A stretch of DNA of 64,000 nucleotides from Psychrobacter sp. bablab_jr014 (GCF_016464015.1 NZ_JACDXT010000049.1:1-64000); one strand, 5' to 3'; shown: positions 56,413-64,000, counted from the stretch's first letter. Made by a program: numbers and translations. Notes: a model not told the origin generated them from the letters alone.

Positions 56413-56429
56413 GCGACGCCAGTTGTCGC
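56413..56429. repeat. 17-bp inverted repeat GCGAC-N7-GTCGC, copy 2
   Basis: GCGACGCCAGTTGTCGC shares half-sites and spacing with copy 1, with a different spacer. Centres are 39 bp apart, close to four helical turns. Confidence 0.65.
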
Positions 56430-56472
56430 TTATACTAATAAAATCGACTAAATTTTATGGATAAGTATTGCC

Positions 56473-56503
56473 AAAAAAACAAGGCTAGGGCACAATAGCC
56501 TTG
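56473..56503 (-). terminator. Minus-strand terminator between retron RNA and operon
   Basis: On the minus strand CAAGGCTA pairs with TAGCCTTG and is followed by seven T. It would stop transcripts entering from the RNA side before they reach the operon. Confidence 0.75.
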
Positions 56504-56748
56504 TTGTGAGATTTAGCGTTTCACCGAGTTTCGGTGAGGGATGATGTTGCGTCATCCACGAGACAAGCCATTACACGTAACACAAGGAAGACTGTTTCAG
56601 TCCTGCTAATACCTAGATAGTGCCCCTAGTGTCATTAGCTCGCTGGCGCAATCACGCAATCGTGATTGAGCTAATGCACTAGGGGCACTATCTAGGTGCA
56701 GTCCAGTGAGTCTTCCATGTACCAAGTTATGAGGTAGATTGAACAACA
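56502..56748 (+). ncRNA. Predicted retron msr-msd RNA
   Basis: About 247 nt in the order a1, msr, msd, a2. The a1 segment 56502-56515 pairs with a2 at 56735-56748: 12 of 14 positions pair, two by G-U, around one tandem G-A mismatch. AGC follows a1 at once (candidate branching G at 56516). Two msr hairpins follow: TCACCGA/TCGGTGA (56521-56537) and GGATGA/TCATCC (56539-56557), the latter very like the Ec86 msr hairpin. The msd has a base stem GGAAGACT/AGTCTTCC (56586-56593, 56709-56716), a perfect 21-bp arm (56611-56631 with 56677-56697), then CATTAGCTC/GAGCTAATG and a terminal AATCACG/CGTGATT hairpin. G-U pairs and motif order fit the plus strand only. Confidence 0.85.
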
Positions 56749-56813
56749 CCATGCTCGATGTTTATAGAGGCGTTTTTATATTAATATCAAGCATATAGGC
56801 ACAAGAAAAATCA

Positions 56814-56858
56814 AATCGGAGTTGACCTGTTTATGTAGGTTAGCTCCGATTTTTTTTG
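56814..56858 (+). terminator. Terminator of the retron RNA transcript
   Basis: A 15-bp stem (56814-56828 with 56837-56851) contains two G-U pairs on the plus strand and is followed by about seven T. On the minus strand those pairs become A-C mismatches, so it is a plus-strand terminator. Confidence 0.85.
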
Positions 56859-57063
56859 GGCTATTGTTTTTAAAAGCATCGTAATTTGTTGATTAGTAGT
56901 ATTTTTATTCTAATAACATGGCAGGTCGTGTGTCAGCTAAGTAGGTAAAAATTAAGTAAGTACAAATCGAGTAGGGCGGACGTGTACACGATACGATTAT
57001 CCAGCAGAGCCCAGCGCAAATTGTGCTGTAATGGGTCAAATAATCATAAAATAAGGAAAACGT
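56859..57063. other. Gap between the retron RNA terminator and mtfA
   Basis: No gene. It ends in the ribosome-binding site AAGGAAAA before ATG 57064. Confidence 0.5.
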
Positions 57064-57810
57064 ATGGTGTTTGATTTTTTTAAGGAATGGCGTGAACAGC
57101 GTATATTGGACAATAGCGACTATACGCCTGAGGACTGGCAGCAGGCGGCGGCGCGTATCGCCATTCTCGATAGGCTGAATGATGACGAGTTAAGCCATTT
57201 ATTTGACTTAGCGACGCTATTTTTGGCAGAAAAATCCATCACAGGGGCGCAAGGCTTTGAGATTACAGATGCGGTCAAGCAGTCCATTGCCTTACAAGCG
57301 TGTCTGCCTATCTTAAATCTAAGCCTTGAATGGTATGAGGGCTGGTCGTCCATCATCATCTATCGCGGGTCATATAAAAGCCAGCAAACCAGCATGGACG
57401 AATATGGCATCGTACACGAAGGCAGCCAGCACCGCAGCGGCGAGGCGTGGCTACGCGGGCCTGTGATACTGTCATGGCAAGATGCGCAGCACTCAGGTGA
57501 GCGCGACGGTCACAATGTGGTGATACATGAGTTTGTGCATAAGCTCGACATGATGAACGGTCGGGCAAATGGCTTTCCGCCCATGCATCCTGATATGGAC
57601 GCGGCGCGCTGGACAGAAATTATGACCCGCGATTTTGAGGATTTTCAAACGCACCGAAAATCAGGGCTAGATCGATATGGCGCGACCAATCCAGCGGAGT
57701 TTTTTGCGGTGCTGAGCGAGGTGTTTTTTGAAACCCCGCACAAGCTTATTGATGCGTATCCTGATATTTATGACATTATGGTTAAGTTTTTTCGCCAGAC
57801 GCCGCTATAG
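57064..57810 (+). CDS. mtfA: MtfA-like zinc-dependent peptidase
   Basis: A 248-residue gluzincin-type protein. The zinc motif HEFVH lies near residues 155-159 (VVIHEFVHKLDMMNG), with a downstream Glu in LSEVFFETPH. The segments EWYEGWSSIIIYRGSY and GPVILSWQDAQHSGERDGHNV are characteristic of MtfA, which in E. coli binds the regulator Mlc and has aminopeptidase activity. E. coli MtfA is 265 residues. It is a single gene next to the retron island and probably not part of it. Confidence 0.9.
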   Translation: MVFDFFKEWREQRILDNSDYTPEDWQQAAARIAILDRLNDDELSHLFDLATLFLAEKSITGAQGFEITDAVKQSIALQACLPILNLSLEWYEGWSSIIIYRGSYKSQQTSMDEYGIVHEGSQHRSGEAWLRGPVILSWQDAQHSGERDGHNVVIHEFVHKLDMMNGRANGFPPMHPDMDAARWTEIMTRDFEDFQTHRKSGLDRYGATNPAEFFAVLSEVFFETPHKLIDAYPDIYDIMVKFFRQTPL

Positions 57811-57821
57811 ATTAGGCAAGG

Positions 57822-58421
57822 TTAGGTCGTCCAGCGGTCGTTAACGATAGCGACCAGATAGCGCTGTCCTTGATAGGTCTTAAATACCAAAAACACATCA
57901 TACCAGTCGAGTCCGCCATATTTTTCGCTGCCAGCGGTGTAAAACTGCACGATATCCGCATCAGGATAGGTGTCTTTAATATTAATCAGCGTATTGCCAT
58001 GCGAGGTAATGGTGTTGATGCTTGGCGTTGCTTTAGAAAAATTACCAGCCGCCACCCAATTTTGTAAATAATTCGGTAACGAGACGACATACGGATTGCC
58101 CGAACCATCAAGCGCACCCCAAGCAAAGCGAATGTTCGGCTCATCGCGGACATACTGTACAAACTGCGCGCGTGAAAAGATTTTGTCGGTTGGCTGCACA
58201 TGCGCGTACATCGAAAAGCGCAATCCCAACACTGGATGAATGTCATCAGCGATGGCTAAAAAGTCTGAGCGCTCAAGTGCAGTCATAATCTGTGTGGCTT
58301 GTTGATTGATATTTTGTGGGGCTGGCGTCTCGGTTGTCGGCTTGTTATTCAAAGGTGCAGCTTGGCAACCCGTCAGCGCGGCGCTCATTGCGAGCATTAT
58401 GCCGTAGAGATATGTTTTCAT
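57822..58421 (-). CDS. Putative lipoprotein of unknown function
   Basis: 199 residues with a lipoprotein signal, MKTYLYGIMLAMSAALTGC (Cys 19), then a Pro/Thr-rich tether. The folded part starts near DFLAIADDIHPVLGLRFSMYAHV and contains FSRAQFVQYVRDEPNIRFAWG and a C-terminal GLDWYDVFLVFKTYQGQRYLVAIVNDRWT. The pattern is like SnoaL/NTF2-type secreted folds, but this is a guess. The ATG at 58421 is chosen because AAGGA is well spaced for it; the ATG at 58430 overlaps that site. Convergent with mtfA, 11 bp apart. Confidence 0.75.
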   Translation of the reverse strand: MKTYLYGIMLAMSAALTGCQAAPLNNKPTTETPAPQNINQQATQIMTALERSDFLAIADDIHPVLGLRFSMYAHVQPTDKIFSRAQFVQYVRDEPNIRFAWGALDGSGNPYVVSLPNYLQNWVAAGNFSKATPSINTITSHGNTLINIKDTYPDADIVQFYTAGSEKYGGLDWYDVFLVFKTYQGQRYLVAIVNDRWTT

Positions 58422-58780
58422 GGTTATCATCCTTATTTGAGCATGGCTTTAGCATAGCAAGATTGGTGCGCGCTGCGAATGATTTTATGATTGGGTTTTT
58501 GAATAAGTTGCAGTGAGATTTTTTGTGCCAAGTTAATTAATTGGCAGCATAAATCTGTTAATAATAAGCGCTATAAACGATGGCATGCTTCCCTTTAAAG
58601 CCATTGGTATGTTTTCGCATAATGTATATTATGTTAAATAAGGTCTGTTTAAGGGTAACGTTTATAGCATCAGATATTCTTCTGCGCATCCACGTCATAT
58701 CTCATGGATGCGCAGAAACTTTTATACGCTTACGCTAAGTTGAGCTGCTCTATGTTTTCTACTCTAGCGTTACGTATCTA
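58422..58780. other. Gap between a lipoprotein gene and the NADAR-like gene
   Basis: No gene. It contains a perfect 13-bp hairpin, TTCTGCGCATCCA (58680-58692) with TGGATGCGCAGAA (58705-58717). No T run adjoins the stem; a weak CTTTT lies two bases beyond it on the plus side. It lies beyond the stop of the 58781 gene. Confidence 0.45.
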
Positions 58781-59515
58781 TTAGACCCAGCCATCTTCCA
58801 AAAGATGCGCTGTATTACTGATTTTGAAATCATAATAGAGATCATAAAATTCACCGGGATCTTCTACGGTATCAAGCAACTCTCGTTTGCTAGGCGCCAC
58901 AAACATAGCGAGCGCATACGCAGCACTATGAATCGATTTTTTGGGATTGAACGTAAGATCCGTAAAGGCTTGGTATTGCATCACCTGTTCGTGCAGCGCT
59001 TCATTTTGTTTGAGCGCAGTGATATATAGCCAGTCATAAAACGCGGTCAGTGGCTCTACGCTCCACTCCATACCAAAATAATCATAACCAAACAGCGCGC
59101 CAGACTGGCTGAGTCGCTCATCTTTCTTCGCCTGTCGTGGTGCTGAGGTCAGCAAATCTGTATAAGGGCCGCCGTGCTTAAACACTTTACTGGCATAAAA
59201 GGCATTTTCGACGCTGTATGTCTGGTTGCCATCATCACTAGCCAGCTGTAAGCTCGATGGATTCAGCAAAAAGCTCAACTTCTCGCCCGATTTACTAGAC
59301 AGTTCCAACACATGCTTAAAGCCGTACTTTTTACGAATGACCTGATGCATATCGTTGATGGATTTTTTCTTTTGTCTGGTTGCAAAGCCCACATGACGCT
59401 CGAATCGAACCATGTCTGTTTTTACCAGATTGTCGCTGTTGACTCTAGGCATAAAAACAGGCTTATGCTCTACCCCATTTTGTCTGTGCGCCATAGGGTG
59501 CTTTTTTTGTTCCAT
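58781..59515 (-). CDS. Possible NADAR-type (DarT1-antitoxin-like) protein, orphan
   Basis: A 244-residue soluble protein. The segment SVENAFYASKVFKHGGPYTDLL, then KKDERLSQSGALFGYDYFGMEW, AFYDWLYITALKQN and FTDLTFNPKKSIHSAAYALAMF, resembles the NADAR fold (S/T-V-E-xxF-xxxK). It is closest in memory to the NADAR proteins that act as de-ADP-ribosylating antitoxins beside DarT1 toxins. No DarT gene is adjacent, so it would be an orphan. Basic N-terminus (QKKKSINDMHQVIRKKYG). Family assignment is from recall of a motif and is not certain; otherwise it is an unknown. Confidence 0.5.
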   Translation of the reverse strand: MEQKKHPMAHRQNGVEHKPVFMPRVNSDNLVKTDMVRFERHVGFATRQKKKSINDMHQVIRKKYGFKHVLELSSKSGEKLSFLLNPSSLQLASDDGNQTYSVENAFYASKVFKHGGPYTDLLTSAPRQAKKDERLSQSGALFGYDYFGMEWSVEPLTAFYDWLYITALKQNEALHEQVMQYQAFTDLTFNPKKSIHSAAYALAMFVAPSKRELLDTVEDPGEFYDLYYDFKISNTAHLLEDGWV

Positions 59516-59875
59516 GATAGGATGCCTTATATCAATCGTCTTTTATAAATTTCGGTTGTCGCTACTTGGTCGATAGACGCTCCGAGCAGCGCCCGCGAGG
59601 CAGTGTATCTTATTATTTATGATTTATTTGCCTTATTTTCTGTTGCTACCTATGTCATAAGTAGATTCTACTCTATAGCCATACTTGCCAGCCCATTTTC
59701 GGGACAATGACATTCAATCCATCTTCTTAAAAATATGATTTTATCTATTTAATAATGACCGCTTAACATCAGTGTTGCCTTTTTTAGAACATAAAAGGTG
59801 GTTTGTTGTCATTCTTCTTCATGGTTTATTGGTCATAATAAAACGGACTGACAATACAAGACTAATGGAATAGTT
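59516..59875. other. Gap before the beta-hydroxyacid dehydrogenase operon
   Basis: 360 bp, A/T-rich, with no gene or strong motif seen. It probably holds the divergent promoters of the NADAR-like gene and the catabolic operon. Confidence 0.5.
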
Positions 59876-60754
59876 ATGACTCAAAAAACCGTAGGTATCG
59901 TCGGATTGGGCCGTATGGGTAATGGCATGGCGCAGTCTTTGCTTCGTGAAGGTTTTAAGGTGTTTGGCACGGACGTCGGCGTTACCCAGTGCCAAGCCGC
60001 TACAGAAATCGGCGTCCATGTAGTCCCTGACATCAAAACGCTGTGTGCTGAATCTGGCGTCATCCTCCTATCCCTGCCCATGGCAAAACACGTGCAAGCC
60101 GTCATCGAAGGCAAAGATGGTCTTATCGACCATGCACAGCCGAACACCCTCATCATTGACACCTCTACCTCAGAACCTGACGTCACGCGTGCGCTGTCTG
60201 CAGCACTAACCCCACTCGGTCATGGGCTGCTCGACTGCCCTGTCAGCGGCGGCCCAGCGGGCGCTAAGGCGGGTACGATGGTCATGCTCGTAGGCGGTGA
60301 ACCCAATGCTTTAGAGCGCGCTCAGGTGTATCTAGACGCTTTAAGCGCGAAAGTGGTCTATATGGGCGCGTCTGGCAATGGTCATGCTGCCAAGCTGATT
60401 AACAATCTACTGTGCGCCGCGCATCTAGTCACCACTGCCGAAGCCATCGCACTGGGCACCAAGGCAGGACTGAATCCTGAAAGCCTGATTGCCGGTTTGA
60501 ATGCAGGCTCAGGTCGTAGCGCTGTCAGCGAAGTCAATTTTCCGCGCTGGATTTTAAGCGATAGCTTTGATTCAGGATTTACCATGGGGCTGATGCGTAA
60601 AGACGTGTGTTTGGCTAAGGATATGATACGTGATATGGGATTGGCGCTGCCTATAGCTGAGAAAATTGCTGATATTTGGGCGCAAAGTGCGACCACTATC
60701 GCTGATGACAAGGACTTTAACTGCATGGTTAAAAATGCAGGCTTGGGAGAGTAA
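59876..60754 (+). CDS. Beta-hydroxyacid dehydrogenase (3-hydroxyisobutyrate dehydrogenase family)
   Basis: 292 residues, NAD(P)-dependent. The Rossmann motif is VGIVGLGRMGNGMAQ, the substrate-binding loop DCPVSGGPAGAKAGTMVMLVGG, and the catalytic lysine lies in NGHAAKLINNLL near residue 172. These fix the family but not the substrate, which may be 3-hydroxyisobutyrate, a tartronate-type acid or another small 2- or 3-hydroxyacid. It starts an operon; the next gene begins 3 bases after its stop. Confidence 0.9.
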   Translation: MTQKTVGIVGLGRMGNGMAQSLLREGFKVFGTDVGVTQCQAATEIGVHVVPDIKTLCAESGVILLSLPMAKHVQAVIEGKDGLIDHAQPNTLIIDTSTSEPDVTRALSAALTPLGHGLLDCPVSGGPAGAKAGTMVMLVGGEPNALERAQVYLDALSAKVVYMGASGNGHAAKLINNLLCAAHLVTTAEAIALGTKAGLNPESLIAGLNAGSGRSAVSEVNFPRWILSDSFDSGFTMGLMRKDVCLAKDMIRDMGLALPIAEKIADIWAQSATTIADDKDFNCMVKNAGLGE

Positions 60755-60757
60755 ATC

Positions 60758-62296
60758 ATGAGTTTTATCGTAGAAAACGATGGGGAACAGCAAGTTGCCG
60801 CCTTATTGCAGGAGCTGTTGGGTACTGCTGACTTTGGCAGCTTTGTGAATGGCGAGGTAGTAACAGGTCAAGGCGACGAGATTAATCTGATTAACCCAGC
60901 AACGGGGCAAGCCTTTCTCACCTATCGCGATGCGGGTAAAGCTATTGTGGCAGATGCTGCTGATGCCGCCATAAGTGCGCAAAAAGTATGGTGGGCAATG
61001 ACGACCAGCGCACGCGGTCAGCTCATGTGGCAGTGCGGCGTAAACATACGTGCGGCGGCAGAGTCTTTGGCGCGCCTAGAATGTATCTCTGCGGGCAAGC
61101 CGATTCGTGATTGCCGCGTTGAGGTCGCAAAAGTCGCCGATATGTTTGATTACTATGCGGGCTGGTGTGACAAGATTATGGGGCAAGTGATTCCCGTGCC
61201 GACCAGCCATTTAAACTACACGCGCCATGAGCCTTATGGCGTCGTTACGCAAATCACCCCTTGGAACGCGCCGATATTCACGGGTGGCTGGCAAATCGCG
61301 CCAGCCATCTGCGCGGGCAATGCCGTGCTGCTCAAGCCATCGGAACTCACACCACTCAGCACAACCGTACTCGCGAAAATCCTTGAGCAAGCAGGTATTC
61401 CGCGTGGCTTAGTTAATGTCATCAATGGTTTGGGACAAACAACAGGTTCTGCAGCGATTAATAGTCCCGCCACCAAAAAAGTCGTCTTTGTCGGCTCGCC
61501 CAAAACAGGCGCACAGATTGCCTCAGCGGCGGCGGCGCGCGTCATTCCTTGCGTATTGGAGCTGGGCGGCAAATCGGCCAATATCGTCTTTCCAGATGCC
61601 GATTTAGATCGTGCCGTTGTGGGCGCACAAGCCGCCGTATTCTCCGCCGCTGGACAAAGCTGCGTATCGGGGTCGCGATTATTGGTGCACCAAAGCGTTT
61701 ATGACGAAGTTGTTGAGCGCGTGGCCTCAGCCACCCGCAAATTGGCAGTCGGCTTGCCATGGCATGAGGATACGATGGTCGGGCCCATCAACAATCATAA
61801 GCAGTTCAACCACATCCACTCATTAGTATCGGACGGTGTCGCTGACGGCGCAACCGTTGCCGCAGGTGGCAAGGCAGGCGCTATTACTGGCGGTGAAAAC
61901 GGTTATTTTTATCAGCCAACCGTACTCGCGAATGTGAAGAACGACATGCGTGTTGCGCAAGAAGAAATCTTTGGGCCTGTGGTATCGGTCATTTCATTTA
62001 ATGACGAAGAAGAAGCCATCGCCTTAGCAAACGACAGTCGTTTTGGTTTGGCGGGTGCGGTATGGACGGCCGATATCGGTCGCGGACATCGTATGGCGGC
62101 TGAGGTCAATGCAGGCACGTTCTGGGTCAATGGCTACAAGTCGATTAACGTCATGTCGCCGTTTGGCGGCTTTGGTGAAAGCGGCTATGGTCGCTCAAGC
62201 GGCTATGAAGGCTTGCTTGAATACACACAAACCAAAAGCGTTTGGGTCGAGACCGCAAAAGATGCCGCCATCCAATTTGGTTATTCTATTCAATAA
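60758..62296 (+). CDS. NAD(P)-dependent aldehyde dehydrogenase
   Basis: A 512-residue aldehyde dehydrogenase. The catalytic Cys lies near residue 301 (AAGQSCVSGSRLLV), the general-base Glu near 267 (LELGGKSANIVF), and the cofactor-binding TPWNAPIFTGGWQIAPAICAGN and FVGSPKTGAQIA are intact. It probably oxidises the aldehyde formed by the preceding dehydrogenase. Confidence 0.93.
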   Translation: MSFIVENDGEQQVAALLQELLGTADFGSFVNGEVVTGQGDEINLINPATGQAFLTYRDAGKAIVADAADAAISAQKVWWAMTTSARGQLMWQCGVNIRAAAESLARLECISAGKPIRDCRVEVAKVADMFDYYAGWCDKIMGQVIPVPTSHLNYTRHEPYGVVTQITPWNAPIFTGGWQIAPAICAGNAVLLKPSELTPLSTTVLAKILEQAGIPRGLVNVINGLGQTTGSAAINSPATKKVVFVGSPKTGAQIASAAAARVIPCVLELGGKSANIVFPDADLDRAVVGAQAAVFSAAGQSCVSGSRLLVHQSVYDEVVERVASATRKLAVGLPWHEDTMVGPINNHKQFNHIHSLVSDGVADGATVAAGGKAGAITGGENGYFYQPTVLANVKNDMRVAQEEIFGPVVSVISFNDEEEAIALANDSRFGLAGAVWTADIGRGHRMAAEVNAGTFWVNGYKSINVMSPFGGFGESGYGRSSGYEGLLEYTQTKSVWVETAKDAAIQFGYSIQ

Positions 62297-62314
62297 GCGA
62301 TAAGGAAAAATAAA

Positions 62315-63487
62315 ATGCAAATCAACGACACCTTACTCGATGACGTCAAACAATGGCGCCAGCACATACACAGCCAGCCTGAACTTGGCTTTAAAGAGTT
62401 TAAAACGGCGGCATTTATTGTCGATAAACTACAGTCGTTTGGCATTGACGTGCATCAAGGATTGGGCGGCACTGGCATTGTCGGTACGCTCAAAAATGGC
62501 GAAGGCCCGACCATCGGGATACGCGCAGATATTGATGCGCTGCCCATCAAAGAACAAAACGACATTGCGCACAAATCAACGCATGACAACTGTATGCACG
62601 CCTGCGGTCATGACGGTCACACCTCTGTACTGCTGGGGGCGGCAAAATATTTAAGCGCGCATAAAAACTTTAACGGCACCATTCATTTTATCTTTCAGCC
62701 TGCCGAAGAGGTTTTGGGCGGCGCAAAAGCCATGATTGACGATGGCTTGTTTGATATTTTTCCTATGGACGCCGTCTACGGTCTGCATAATTGGCCAGGT
62801 TTGCCTGTGGGTGAGATTGCGGTCAATGATGGGCCGATGATGGCTTCTTTTGATACTTTTGAGATTACCTTAACGGGTAAAGGTACGCATGCTGCCATGC
62901 CACATTTGGGCGCTGACCCCATAGCAGCGGGCGCGGCATTGATTACCAATATTCAATCTATTGTCTCTCGGCGCATATCGCCATTGCAGTCAGGCGTCAT
63001 CAGCGTCACGCAAATGAACAGTGGCGATACGACCAATGTCATCCCCGACTGTGCCATTTTAAAAGGTACAGTACGCAGTTTTAATATGGACGTGCGTCAG
63101 TCTATGCAGGATATGCTCACAGACATGGTTAAGACCTTGCCGCCTTTATATGGCGTTACTGGCGAGATGGATTATCACATTCGCTATCCTGTCACCACCA
63201 ACGACAGCGCTGCTTATTTTAATATCAAAACAGCGGCGACTGACGCGCTGGGTGCGGATAAGGTGAATACCGACGTTGAGCCGTCTATGGCGTCCGAGGA
63301 TTTTTCGTTTATGAGTCAAGTTGTCAAAGGTGCTTATTTTTGGTTGGGCGTTGATGGCAGCAGCCCTTCTAAACCGCTGCACAATGCGGCTTACGACTTT
63401 AATGACGATGCCATCGAGACAGGGATTAAGGTGTGGGTGTCGTTGGTGGAATCACAACTGCCCGTAAAGGAGGAAGCGGCCTCATAA
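62315..63487 (+). CDS. M20 family amidohydrolase
   Basis: A 390-residue metallo-aminoacylase type hydrolase. Metal ligands lie in HACGHDGHTSVLLGAAKYL (about 94-112) and FQPAEE (127-132), with the dimer-domain His in GKGTHAAMPHLGADPI and a C-terminal LHNAAYDFNDD. It is typical of amidohydrolases that cleave N-acyl amino acids or related amides. It begins 18 bp after the aldehyde dehydrogenase. Confidence 0.93.
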   Translation: MQINDTLLDDVKQWRQHIHSQPELGFKEFKTAAFIVDKLQSFGIDVHQGLGGTGIVGTLKNGEGPTIGIRADIDALPIKEQNDIAHKSTHDNCMHACGHDGHTSVLLGAAKYLSAHKNFNGTIHFIFQPAEEVLGGAKAMIDDGLFDIFPMDAVYGLHNWPGLPVGEIAVNDGPMMASFDTFEITLTGKGTHAAMPHLGADPIAAGAALITNIQSIVSRRISPLQSGVISVTQMNSGDTTNVIPDCAILKGTVRSFNMDVRQSMQDMLTDMVKTLPPLYGVTGEMDYHIRYPVTTNDSAAYFNIKTAATDALGADKVNTDVEPSMASEDFSFMSQVVKGAYFWLGVDGSSPSKPLHNAAYDFNDDAIETGIKVWVSLVESQLPVKEEAAS

Positions 63488-63572
63488 CAACCCATAAAAA
63501 GCGAAAAACAAGCGATCGTCATGACATCAAACCCTAACCATACATAATAGGCAATAGGCAAAAGGAGTTGCT

Positions 63573-64000
63573 ATGAACCCTACCAACGTCAACGTACTGC
63601 CCAGTACCATGACAAAGCACTTGTTTGATTGGAAGCTGCACTTACTGGTGATTTTGGCCTCACTGCTGGCAGAGTGGATAGGCATTATCAAGATACCTAT
63701 CGGTATTGGCACATTGGTGTTATTGCCGTTACTCTACGCGTTTATCTTTACCATACTGCTTAACCCCAACGTCATTCCTTCGATGGCAGCGGTCATTTCT
63801 AAGGATAAGACAAAATTTGCCAGCTACGCAGTACTGCTGAGCATCATGCCGTTTATTGCCAAGTTTGGTGTGGGTGTTGGACCAAAAGTCGAAGAAATCA
63901 TCGCCGCAGGCCCCGCCCTGTTGCTACAAGAGTTGGGCAACATCACCACAGCGTTGATTGCTTTGCCTGTGGCGGTGTTGGTCTTTGGTATGGGCAGAGA
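63573..64000 (+). CDS. DUF3100 membrane protein, N-terminal part (cut by window end)
   Basis: About 142 codons are seen from ATG 63573 (AAGGAG upstream). Hydrophobic segments start at LHLLVILASLLAEWIGIIKI and continue through LLPLLYAFIFTILL, YAVLLSIMPFIAKFGVGVGP and a LLLQELGNITTALIALPVAV stretch. This matches DUF3100, a membrane family often beside M20 amidohydrolases, so it is likely the importer of the amide substrate. Confidence 0.85.
   Translation, partial: MNPTNVNVLPSTMTKHLFDWKLHLLVILASLLAEWIGIIKIPIGIGTLVLLPLLYAFIFTILLNPNVIPSMAAVISKDKTKFASYAVLLSIMPFIAKFGVGVGPKVEEIIAAGPALLLQELGNITTALIALPVAVLVFGMGR

Larger units (their letters stand above)
56271..56501. promoter_or_regulatory. Divergent control region between retron operon and retron RNA
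   Basis: 231 bp, A/T-rich, between the operon start and the a1 end of the RNA. It should hold both promoters, but I found no strong consensus pair. The two GCGAC-N7-GTCGC repeats and a minus-strand terminator lie inside it. Confidence 0.5.

Noticed and set aside
56473-56748. Retron RNA read on the minus strand, codirectional with the operon
   Set aside because: The order would be msd before msr, the G-U pairs of a1/a2 would become A-C mismatches, and the AGC would not sit beside a1. The minus-strand terminator alone is not enough.

Overview
The window looks like a chromosomal segment of a Moraxellaceae gammaproteobacterium, most likely Psychrobacter. The base composition is in the mid-40s % GC. 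The gene set fits that group: a 1613-residue NAD-glutamate dehydrogenase, a paired bacterioferritin locus, an assimilatory sulfate cluster built from Sat, CysH, DUF934 and CysI, and small TTAGGGCGTGTC-ended repeat elements. I saw no rRNA, tRNA, CRISPR array or intact insertion sequence.

Layout. 1-12.9 kb is housekeeping: the end of a probable dnaX with an in-frame 12-bp repeat tract, a LysR regulator, argD, yacG, a TrmB-like methyltransferase, an ABC1/UbiB-type kinase, purD and the large glutamate dehydrogenase. 13-18.5 kb is sbcD-sbcC. 18.6-32 kb is a sulfur-assimilation region: cysG, cysH, DUF934 and cysI on the minus strand, then sat, two lipoprotein sulfate-binding proteins, cysT, cysW and a short cysA on the plus strand. 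A DUF817 membrane protein and one unknown lipoprotein gene interrupt it. 32-38 kb carries iron genes (bfd, two complementary bacterioferritins), a DHA2-type MFS pump, a YghU-like glutathione transferase and a DUF1176 protein behind a near-perfect Fur box. 38-42 kb holds an RhlE-type helicase and a DUF819 transporter.

42.0-56.9 kb is the accessory island and the most interesting part. It is a four-gene minus-strand operon: a HEAT-type protein with a BRCT domain (1108 aa), a giant WD40+HEAT protein (2447 aa), a SWIM zinc-finger protein with a WGR-like tail (687 aa), and a retron-type reverse transcriptase (445 aa). Just upstream, on the opposite (plus) strand, I find a sequence with the full architecture of a retron msr-msd RNA. 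It has a pairing a1/a2 end helix, an AGC right after a1, two small msr hairpins (one like the Ec86 hairpin), a long msd hairpin with a perfect 21-bp arm, and a strand-specific terminator. Between the RNA and the operon lie two copies of a 17-bp inverted repeat, GCGAC-N7-GTCGC. The island is flanked on one side by a fragment of an SGNH hydrolase gene. I read it as a complete multi-gene retron system with a divergently encoded RNA, plausibly for phage defence.

57-64 kb carries an MtfA-like peptidase, a lipoprotein, a possible orphan NADAR-type protein, and a catabolic-looking operon: beta-hydroxyacid dehydrogenase, aldehyde dehydrogenase, M20 amidohydrolase and a DUF3100 membrane protein cut by the window end.
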